Positions 1-5,470 of a stretch of 10,460 nucleotides of DNA are shown here, one piece after another. Under the pieces are notes generated by a model. That model was not told where the DNA came from. It worked only from the letters and a program-made list of their open reading frames with translations, and did not search any database. The stretch's first letter is position 1. Each line of letters begins with the position of its first letter. Source of the DNA: a candidate division TA06 bacterium (GTDB taxonomy: Bacteria; Ratteibacteria; UBA8468; MWAK01); NCBI GenBank assembly GCA_022704925.1, contig JAKJFK010000044.1, forward strand, positions 1 to 10,460, in the 5' to 3' direction. Both the position numbers and the translations under genes were made by a program.

Positions 1-100
1 CAGTCCGGCCGGGTTGCGCAACCACGGCCGCCTCTGGGTGGAAAAGGTGGCCGCTTACCTGGATTCGCTTGCCGACGACGGGCCGGCTTCAACCGTTTGA
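1..100 (+). CDS. C-terminal tail of an unidentified protein (5' end outside window)
   Basis: An open frame runs from base 2 to a TGA at 98-100 and gives about 32 residues. It contains NHGRLWVEKVAAYLDSLAD, which looks like an amphipathic closing helix, followed by a short loose tail. The composition (AAYLDSLAD) and the GC-rich codons resemble the neighbouring real genes, and the frame ends just before a GC hairpin. I cannot name the family from this fragment. It is convergent with the sugar isomerase-like gene, with 54 bases between the two stop codons. It could also be a chance open frame, because so little is visible. Confidence 0.5.
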   Translation, partial: SPAGLRNHGRLWVEKVAAYLDSLADDGPASTV

Positions 101-113
101 ATGGGCGGGGCAG

Positions 114-132
114 GGGGGCCGTTCCGGCCCCC
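114..132. terminator. GC-rich hairpin between convergent genes
   Basis: GGGGGCCG (114-121) and CGGCCCCC (125-132) form a perfect 8-bp stem with a TTC loop. It lies between the stop of the + strand fragment (100) and the stop of the minus-strand isomerase (155). No clear T-run follows on either strand, so it is not a classical intrinsic terminator. It may act as a transcript-end or 3'-stabilising stem. The stem is seen directly and the role is inferred from position. Confidence 0.4.
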
Positions 133-154
133 TCCGGCCGGTTTCAAAAAGGCC

Positions 155-982
155 TTAATCCGGCAGTGACTCGAGCAGTCCGTTGAGAAACCGCAGCCCC
201 TTTTCCATGGCCGCTTCGGGCGGGTAGAGGTTTCCCTCGTATTCCAGGTTCAGGTATCCCCGGTACCCGGCCTGGTGCATCGCCTCCAGCACGCTCCGAT
301 GATCGACGATGCCCTCGCCCACCAGGGCCGGCTGGTAGAATTTTCCGTCCAGGCCGGCCCGTCCCGGCGCGCCCTCGGTCCGTACCCAGTCCTTGAAGTG
401 GGCGTGGATGACCCGGTCCTTTGATTTCAGGAATCCGGCCACCGGATCCTCACCGCCGGTCAAGACGTTGCCGCTGTCAAAGGTGACCCCCAGTTCCGGG
501 ATCTCCCGCAGCGCCTGGTTGACATCCGCCGAGACCACGAAGGGACTGCGCGGATCCGGGAAGTGTTCGACGCTCAGGCGCACCCCGGCCTCGGCCGCGA
601 AACGGACCCCCTCCTTCAGCCCTTCGATGACGTGGCGCCGGCTTTCGTCGCGTGAAAACTCCGGTTTGCTCCGGATGGGCAGCATCACCTTGTCGGTCCC
701 CAGTTGGACGGCCGTTTCGACGCCCCGCTTCAATTCCTCCAGGCCGGGCCGCCGGAGTTCGGCTTCCGGGAAGTTGAGATCGACGAAGAAGGTGTAGCAG
801 ACGGTCTTCAGACCGTGGTCATCCATGATGCGCCGGACCTCGCCGGCTTCGCGGCCGTAAAGCGTAACCCAGTCCACCCCGTCCAGGCCGAGTTCCCGGG
901 TGAATCGGCAGAGGCGCTCGATATCCGGGTTCTTTCCCCATTCGCCCCGGGCCAGCGTGTAGGACATCATCGAGATTTTCAT
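155..982 (-). CDS. Sugar phosphate isomerase/epimerase (xylose isomerase-like TIM barrel)
   Basis: This 275-residue protein is typical in length for the AP_endonuc_2/xylose-isomerase-like TIM-barrel family, which isomerises or epimerises sugars, or dehydrates inosose-type substrates, using a divalent metal. The likely metal ligands occur at the usual spacing: E139 in SVEHF, D169 in TFDSGN, H195 in IHAHFKD and E247 in NLEYEG. There is no signal peptide, so it should be cytoplasmic. The ATG at 982 is chosen because it begins with the conserved first strand MKISMMSYTL and overlaps the upstream aminotransferase stop as ATGA. The longer open frame reaching back to 1117 has an Arg/Pro-rich, non-family N-terminus and runs through the aminotransferase gene. 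The four-base overlap suggests translational coupling and a shared pathway. The exact substrate cannot be read from the sequence; family membership is firm. Confidence 0.9.
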   Translation of the reverse strand: MKISMMSYTLARGEWGKNPDIERLCRFTRELGLDGVDWVTLYGREAGEVRRIMDDHGLKTVCYTFFVDLNFPEAELRRPGLEELKRGVETAVQLGTDKVMLPIRSKPEFSRDESRRHVIEGLKEGVRFAAEAGVRLSVEHFPDPRSPFVVSADVNQALREIPELGVTFDSGNVLTGGEDPVAGFLKSKDRVIHAHFKDWVRTEGAPGRAGLDGKFYQPALVGEGIVDHRSVLEAMHQAGYRGYLNLEYEGNLYPPEAAMEKGLRFLNGLLESLPD

Positions 983-2271
983 TTTTTCGGCTCCGGTTCC
1001 AGGTTCAACTCGCCGGCGTTCTCCAGGACCTTCCTGATGGCCGCGGCCACTTTTCGGGCCACCCCGGTTCCGTTCGGGGCGCGCAGGGGTGTGGTCAGGC
1101 CGAAGTGGGTCTCGCAATGCTTCTGGGCGGCCGGGTAGGCTTCCGGGTTGTAAATGACGTTCCGGGCGTTGGGACAGATCCAGGGGCAGCCCTGCCCGTA
1201 ACCGTTTCGGGACTGAAAGACGGTCATCCGGGGCAGGATGTAGCTCTGCCAGATGCCGGTTGGGACACCCTCGGCCCGTACGGCCTTCAGTACCGCGTCC
1301 CGGAAACGGAAGGTCGGGCTCGGGCAGCCGAAGGCCTCCGGGTCGATCCGCAACGTGAAATTGTACCAGTTAGGCTGGTGCCCTTCCGGAACGAAGGGCA
1401 GGATCAGTCCCGGCTGCCCCTTCAGTTCCTCCAGGAGTACCGCGGCGTTCTCCGCCTGGACGGCCAGGTAGCGATCCAGCTTGGTCAGCTGGGCCCGTCC
1501 GAAGGCGGCCGTCAGGTCGTTGTTGCGGTACATCCAGCCCAGGGCGTAGGCGTGGTAATCGCGGCTTTCGACCGGGCTCCGGGTTTCGCCGAAGGACCAG
1601 AGGGTGCGCGCCTTCTCCCACATCTCCCGGTTGTCGGTGACGAACATGCCGCCTTCGCCGGAGCAGAGGCACTTGTTCTGATTGAAGCTGAAGGTGGCGC
1701 AGTCGCCCCAGTGTCCGGATTTCTTCTCCTGGAAACGGGCGCCGTGGCCCTGGCAGGCGTCCTCGATCACCTTCAGTCCGTACTTCCTGGCCAGCCGCGT
1801 TATTTTTTCCATGTCGGCCATCAGACCGTGCAGGTGGACCACGATGATCGCTTTCGTCTTTTCGGTGATGGCCGCTTCGATTTTGTCGGGATCCAGGTTC
1901 ATGGTCGCATAATCAATGTCCACGAAGACCGGGATGGCGTTGTGGTGCAGTATGCAGGTGGCGCTGGAGGACCAGGAGTAGGCCGGTACGATCACCTCGT
2001 CGCCGGAGCCGCAATCGCAGCTGTAGACCGCCATGTGCAGGGCGGCGGTACCGCTGTTGGTGGTGATGGCGTACTGGTTGCCGTTCCAGGCGGCGAATTC
2101 CTTTTCAAAGGCGGTGCAGTTGGGGCCGAAGGTGTGATTTTCACCCCGCAGCGAGGCCAGCACGTACTCCTCGTCCACCGGATCGATGGGCGGCCAGTTC
2201 TTGATGAATCCTTCCGGGATGCTTCGTTCCCCGCCGTTGATGGCCAGGACGGGTCTTTTCTTCTCGTTCAC
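979..2271 (-). CDS. DegT/DnrJ/EryC1/StrS-family PLP-dependent aminotransferase
   Basis: This 430-residue protein has the landmarks of sugar/cyclitol aminotransferases. TNSGTAALHM (71-80) is the phosphate-binding segment. VIEDACQGHGA (168-178) carries the cofactor-contacting D171. FSFNQNKCLCSGEGGM (194-209) carries K200, the expected Schiff-base lysine. The family usually transfers an amino group from glutamate or glutamine to a keto-sugar or keto-cyclitol. The opening VLAINGGERSI and the overall length resemble members often annotated as inosose-type aminotransferases, which is only a hint. The GTG start at 2271 is chosen because AAGGAGG lies four bases upstream and a promoter sits at 2309-2337. 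The frame extends to 2433, but that N-terminal stretch crosses the promoter and lacks family character. It is the first gene of a two-gene operon with the isomerase-like gene. There is no signal peptide. Family assignment is strong and the substrate is unknown. Confidence 0.92.
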   Translation of the reverse strand: MNEKKRPVLAINGGERSIPEGFIKNWPPIDPVDEEYVLASLRGENHTFGPNCTAFEKEFAAWNGNQYAITTNSGTAALHMAVYSCDCGSGDEVIVPAYSWSSSATCILHHNAIPVFVDIDYATMNLDPDKIEAAITEKTKAIIVVHLHGLMADMEKITRLARKYGLKVIEDACQGHGARFQEKKSGHWGDCATFSFNQNKCLCSGEGGMFVTDNREMWEKARTLWSFGETRSPVESRDYHAYALGWMYRNNDLTAAFGRAQLTKLDRYLAVQAENAAVLLEELKGQPGLILPFVPEGHQPNWYNFTLRIDPEAFGCPSPTFRFRDAVLKAVRAEGVPTGIWQSYILPRMTVFQSRNGYGQGCPWICPNARNVIYNPEAYPAAQKHCETHFGLTTPLRAPNGTGVARKVAAAIRKVLENAGELNLEPEPKK

Positions 2272-2275
2272 CCTG

Positions 2276-2282
2276 CCTCCTT
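2276..2282 (-). promoter_or_regulatory. Strong Shine-Dalgarno fixing the GTG start of the aminotransferase
   Basis: On the minus strand AAGGAGG stands four bases before GTG (2271-2269). It is a near-perfect anti-16S match and decides in favour of the GTG start over the longer frame that begins at 2433. Confidence 0.75.
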
Positions 2283-2308
2283 CTGGTCGGTTCCGTTTTA
2301 AAAGATTT

Positions 2309-2337
2309 AGTTTACAACTTTGCGGTTTAATTGTCAA
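2309..2337 (-). promoter_or_regulatory. Sigma70-type promoter of the aminotransferase-isomerase operon
   Basis: On the minus strand a consensus -35 TTGACA (2337-2332) is separated by exactly 17 bases from a -10 TAAACT (2314-2309). The region is markedly AT-rich against a GC-rich background. Transcription would start near 2302 and give a leader of about 30 bases that contains the AAGGAGG site. The motifs are seen directly; promoter activity is inferred. Confidence 0.75.
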
Positions 2338-2355
2338 CGCTCTTCCGGCGGATTT

Positions 2356-2385
2356 TTGCCTTTGGAGGATATTTTGAGATAAGAT
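2356..2385 (+). promoter_or_regulatory. Possible promoter of the M23 peptidase gene
   Basis: TTGCCT (2356-2361) and TAAGAT (2380-2385) are separated by 18 bases within the only AT-rich stretch before the + strand gene pair. The match is weaker than the divergent promoter. The predicted start point near 2392 falls inside the palindrome at 2389-2404. Confidence 0.45.
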
Positions 2386-2388
2386 AAA

Positions 2389-2404
2389 AATCCCCGGGGG
2401 GATT
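2389..2404. promoter_or_regulatory. Palindrome at the predicted start point of the M23 gene (possible operator)
   Basis: AATCCCC (2389-2395), a GG centre and GGGGATT (2398-2404) form a perfect 7+7 inverted repeat. It sits at or just after the predicted + strand transcription start and about 28 bases before the M23 start codon. It could be a dimeric-regulator operator or a small 5'-leader hairpin. No second copy was noticed in the window. Confidence 0.35.
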
Positions 2405-2431
2405 GATACCGAACGAGAGGATCGAGACGAC

Positions 2432-3322
2432 ATGAAAAGATCAGGGCTGATAATCCTTTCCGGTTTTTTCTGGCTGACGCTCGGCTTGACCGGTCGGCTC
2501 GCCGCCTCCGAAATCCGGATACGCCCGGAGCGGCCGGTCGGCGGCCAGGGGATATTGGTCGAGCTGGCCGCTTCGGACAGCGAGATTGTCCGGGTACGCC
2601 ACCAGGAGCGGTTATATCATGCCTACCGGGCTTCCTCCGGCGGCCGTGAAATTTTTCTGCCGCTGAGGGTTGGCGCCGCCGGGAGTCTCCCGGTCCTGGT
2701 AGAGAGAATTTCGGCCGACAGCGCCGTGGAGAAGACCGACCTGGCTCTTGAAGTGTCGGCCCGGCCGGCTGAATCGGTGAAAATAAGCGCCGGCGGGGTC
2801 CGGATGCGCCGCCGCCAGCCCTCCCGGGCCGAGGAGCGCGACCTGGTCCTCGATTCCCTGCGCCGGTGTTCGGAGACGCGCCGATGGAAAGAAGTTTTCA
2901 TCCGGCCGCTCCAGGGAAAACCGGGGACCGGTTTCGGCGTGACAAGGTGGCGGGGCGATTACCAGGCCCGCCATTGGGGCGTGGATTTTATCGCCCAGAA
3001 GGGAACCCCGGTTGCCGCGGTCAACTCCGGGCTGGTGGTTCTGGCTGAACACGGTTACAACATTTACGGGAACCTGGTCGTGGTCGACCACGGGCAGGGG
3101 GTGGTCAGCGCCTATTTCCACCTGGATCGGATTCTGAAGAAGCAAGGTGATGTGGTGGAACGGGGCGAGACAATAGGCACGGTCGGCAGCACCGGCTGGT
3201 CGAGCGGCCCCCATCTCCACCTGGCTCTCTATCTCCAGGGCGCCCCGGTTGACCCGCTCTGGTTCATCGATTTTACCCGGACTCTTTCCGGTGCCGCCCC
3301 CGGCGGCGCCAAATCGCCGTGA
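2432..3322 (+). CDS. Exported M23 (LytM-type) metallopeptidase
   Basis: This 296-residue protein begins with a signal peptide: MKR, then a hydrophobic core at about 5-20, and a likely cut after the AA at 24-25. It should therefore act in the periplasm or at the cell surface. Residues about 26-115 look like a small beta-rich domain. The C-terminal half is the M23 domain. Zinc ligands H181 and D185 lie in HWGVDF and H263 lies in HLH; the catalytic histidines are H230 (YFH) and H261. All five expected residues are present, so it is probably an active peptidoglycan endopeptidase rather than a degenerate LytM factor. The strands LVVVDHGQG and VGSTGWSSGPHLHLAL are typical of the family. A purine-rich GAGAGG lies about 11 bases before the ATG. 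It is divergent from the aminotransferase operon and is followed after 46 bases by a URO-D-family gene, probably on the same transcript. The partner or substrate bond is not known. Confidence 0.93.
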   Translation: MKRSGLIILSGFFWLTLGLTGRLAASEIRIRPERPVGGQGILVELAASDSEIVRVRHQERLYHAYRASSGGREIFLPLRVGAAGSLPVLVERISADSAVEKTDLALEVSARPAESVKISAGGVRMRRRQPSRAEERDLVLDSLRRCSETRRWKEVFIRPLQGKPGTGFGVTRWRGDYQARHWGVDFIAQKGTPVAAVNSGLVVLAEHGYNIYGNLVVVDHGQGVVSAYFHLDRILKKQGDVVERGETIGTVGSTGWSSGPHLHLALYLQGAPVDPLWFIDFTRTLSGAAPGGAKSP

Positions 3323-3368
3323 GGCCGTCTCCTCTTGCGGCCGGTCTGTTTCGAAGGGGCGCTTCAGG

Positions 3369-4412
3369 ATGAGCGCGGAAAACGCATTGTCCAACATCCA
3401 CCTGGAGGCGGCCGGACGCTGGGGTCATACCGAGTACAGCCTGGGTTATCACCGGGAATACCTGGCCCGGTTGACCGGCCTGGCTTCGGACGACCCCGGT
3501 TTTCATCGGGCGGCCTGGGATCGCCTTGCCCTTGATTTTCTCTGGCTGACCAACGACGGCCTGGTCGATTGGAAAAAGACCGGCCGGACCACCGATTTGG
3601 GCCACGCCGTCTATGCCGTTGACGGCAGCGACCGCCGGCCGCCCTCTGTTTCACCCTTCCATGGCGAGGCGGAGGTCTGGGCCTTCGACGCCGGCGCCGA
3701 ATACGGCCTGCCCGATTTCGATGCCCAGATCAGGGCTTACGAGCGGCTTCTTGAAGATTCGCGCCGGGCTTTTCCCAACCAGCTTATCCCGGGCGGCTAT
3801 TATAAAACCATTATTTCCGGGGCCATCGAGGCCTTCGGCTGGGAGCCGCTGCTCCTGGCCGCCGCCGAACCGGATCGGATGGAAAAGGTACTTGACACCT
3901 TCTTCCGGCGGACCCGTTTCTTCATGGAGGCCTGGGCCCGGACCAGCGCCCGGGTCATCATCCAGCACGACGATTTCACCTGGACCGCCGGTCCCTTTCT
4001 CTCCCCCGGCTTCTGCCGCCGGGTTCTGATTCCGCGTTACGCCGAACTCTGGAAACCCCTTCACGCCGCCGGCCAGAAGGTGCTCTTCTGTTCCGACGGC
4101 CGTTACCAGGAGTTCATTCCCGACCTAGCCGCCGCCGGCGCCGATGGTTTCATCTTCGAACCGGTCAACGATTTCGCCTGGCTGGCCGCAAATTTCGGGG
4201 AAGGTTATTGTCTGGTGGGCAGCGACGTGGATTGCCGGGACCTGGCGGCCGGCCATTGGGAGAAGGCCGAGGCCGGGTTGAGGCGTACCTTCCGGGCACT
4301 TGAAAGGTGCCGCGGAGCCATCCTGGCGGTCGGCAACCACCTGCCGCCCGGCCTTCCGGAGGCGATGCTCAACCGTTATTTCGATTTCCTGCTTCCGCGG
4401 CTGGCGCGTTGA
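3369..4412 (+). CDS. Uroporphyrinogen decarboxylase (URO-D/MtaA) superfamily protein, non-canonical
   Basis: This 347-residue protein has the C-terminal landmarks of the URO-D TIM-barrel superfamily. QHDDFTWTAGPFLSP (199-213) leads into the helix ending LIPRYAELWKP. VLFCSDGRYQ (238-247) occupies the place of the common HSDG or HxC motif. DGFIFEPVNDF (259-269) and VGSDVDCRDLAAG (283-295) follow. The family includes HemE, methylcobalamin:CoM methyltransferases such as MtaA, and many uncharacterised relatives. I do not see a HemE-type N-terminal substrate motif, so heme synthesis is unlikely. C241 replaces the usual His, and H324 in VGNHLPP lies near where MtaA-type proteins carry a zinc-ligand Cys. 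A metal site of altered composition is therefore possible but inferred. ATG 3369 is chosen because AAGGGG lies nine bases upstream; the frame extending back to 3249 overlaps the M23 gene. It has no signal peptide and is probably co-transcribed with M23. Confidence 0.85.
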   Translation: MSAENALSNIHLEAAGRWGHTEYSLGYHREYLARLTGLASDDPGFHRAAWDRLALDFLWLTNDGLVDWKKTGRTTDLGHAVYAVDGSDRRPPSVSPFHGEAEVWAFDAGAEYGLPDFDAQIRAYERLLEDSRRAFPNQLIPGGYYKTIISGAIEAFGWEPLLLAAAEPDRMEKVLDTFFRRTRFFMEAWARTSARVIIQHDDFTWTAGPFLSPGFCRRVLIPRYAELWKPLHAAGQKVLFCSDGRYQEFIPDLAAAGADGFIFEPVNDFAWLAANFGEGYCLVGSDVDCRDLAAGHWEKAEAGLRRTFRALERCRGAILAVGNHLPPGLPEAMLNRYFDFLLPRLAR

Positions 4413-4418
4413 GCCGGC

Positions 4419-4438
4419 CCGGTATCAGACCGGTTTTT
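4419..4438 (+). terminator. Likely intrinsic terminator of the M23/URO-D transcript
   Basis: CCGGT (4419-4423) and ACCGG (4429-4433) with a five-base ATCAG loop form a GC-rich 5-bp stem followed directly by TTTTT (4434-4438). It begins six bases after the URO-D stop. It overlaps the stop codon (4425-4427) and last codons of the convergent SGNH gene. The stem is short, so strength is uncertain. On the minus strand there is no T-run after the stem. Confidence 0.6.
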
Positions 4439-5435
4439 CCATTCGCCTGGAGACGGCCCCGGCCAGCCGGTCCGCCATCTCCGCCATGCCGTCGGGCGAA
4501 GGATGGACCAGGTCGGTGGTCAGGCCGCCGAAATCCGTCAGCAGCCGCCGCCCGTCCAGATGGACCACCCGTTTTGAATTCACTCTGCGCACCGTCCGCC
4601 GCACCGCCTGCCGGAAGAGTTCCGGCTTGGCCAGGGCGGGGTCAAAATCGTCGCGGAAGCTGAAGACGTCGATGCAGAAGAGCCATTTTTCCGGGTGGGC
4701 GGCGGCGATCCGGGCGATGAAATAATCGACCCGGGCCTCGAAATCCGCCGCCTCCATCTCCCGGATCACGTTGATGCCCATCTCCAGGATGGCGAAGTCC
4801 CAGTCGGTTCGTCCGGCGATATAATCGGCCAGCTGGGGCTCCATCCAGGCGCCGCCGCCGAAGCCGAGGTTGATCAGGTCCACGCCCAGCCGCCGGGCGG
4901 TCAGCATGGCATAACTGCCGCTCGGCCTTATTCCGTGGTAGCCGTGGGTGATGGAGGAGCCGTACATCAGGCAGCGCCGGGCCGGGGTCTGCTCCGGCCG
5001 CGGCGGGGCAAGGTCGCCTTCCAGCTCCAGCAGCCGCGTCCAACCCAGGTGAGGAAGAATGATCCGGACCAGGTCCGGGTCGTAGGAGAGGTCGGCCCGT
5101 CCGGCGAGGTCTTTCAACTGGGGCGCCAGGGCCTCGCGGCCCACGCTTATTTCGCACGGACGGCCCGGCGTTAGCGGGTGCCAGGTTGACAGGAAGGGGC
5201 CGCGGTAGACCTCAACCAGAGACTTCTCGCTGCCGTGTTCGATGACCACCCGCGCCTGTTCGCCCTTGAGATTGAACCGGATTTCACAGCCGGCCGAGCG
5301 CGGGGCCGATTTCACCGCGTGCGGGTTGAGGCTTCTGCGCAAGGCGTCGGGCAGCCGGCTTAATACCCGGTCGCCGGCCGCCTCGAGGTCAATCATTTCG
5401 GCCACGTTGTACAGTTCGGCCTTCCGATGCAGCAT
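4425..5435 (-). CDS. SGNH/GDSL-family hydrolase (probable carbohydrate esterase or lipase-like)
   Basis: This 336-residue protein has two parts. Residues about 1-148 look beta-rich, as in SsfX3-like N-terminal domains. A SGNH hydrolase core occupies about 153-330. Its family blocks are all visible: GSSITHG (159-165) with S161 as nucleophile, GFGGGAW (191-197) with an oxyanion Gly near 193, EMGIN (218-222) with N222, and DLVH (308-311) with catalytic D308 and H311. The triad is complete, so it should hydrolyse an ester such as an O-acetyl or other acyl group on a sugar. No signal peptide is seen, suggesting cytoplasmic action. The ATG at 5435 has GGAGG four bases upstream. It is the last gene of the minus-strand operon, 35 bases after the 906-residue exported protein, and converges with the URO-D gene at a 12-base gap. 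The specific ester substrate is unknown. Confidence 0.88.
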   Translation of the reverse strand: MLHRKAELYNVAEMIDLEAAGDRVLSRLPDALRRSLNPHAVKSAPRSAGCEIRFNLKGEQARVVIEHGSEKSLVEVYRGPFLSTWHPLTPGRPCEISVGREALAPQLKDLAGRADLSYDPDLVRIILPHLGWTRLLELEGDLAPPRPEQTPARRCLMYGSSITHGYHGIRPSGSYAMLTARRLGVDLINLGFGGGAWMEPQLADYIAGRTDWDFAILEMGINVIREMEAADFEARVDYFIARIAAAHPEKWLFCIDVFSFRDDFDPALAKPELFRQAVRRTVRRVNSKRVVHLDGRRLLTDFGGLTTDLVHPSPDGMAEMADRLAGAVSRRMEKPV

Positions 5436-5470
5436 CGGTCCTCCCCCTCTTTTTTAAGTTGCCGGGCGAT

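Noticed and set aside
983-1117. N-terminal extension of the isomerase-like protein
   Set aside because: The extra 45 residues are Arg/Pro/Gly-rich and lie over the aminotransferase C-terminus; the ATGA-overlapping ATG fits the conserved first strand.
1105-2301. 398-codon open frame on the + strand opposite the aminotransferase
   Set aside because: Same codon-register mirror effect; the opposite strand carries an unmistakable DegT-family protein with its PLP lysine.
2272-2433. N-terminal extension of the aminotransferase to an ATG at 2433
   Set aside because: It would run through the promoter and the AAGGAGG site, lacks family similarity and overlaps the divergent gene's start.
2612-3397. 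261-codon open frame on the minus strand opposite the M23 gene
   Set aside because: Mirror-register shadow; the + strand gene has a signal peptide and all M23 catalytic residues.
3369-4412. True heme-pathway uroporphyrinogen decarboxylase (hemE)
   Set aside because: Superfamily motifs are present but no HemE-type N-terminal substrate motif is seen, the His of the HSDG-like motif is Cys, and no heme genes are nearby.
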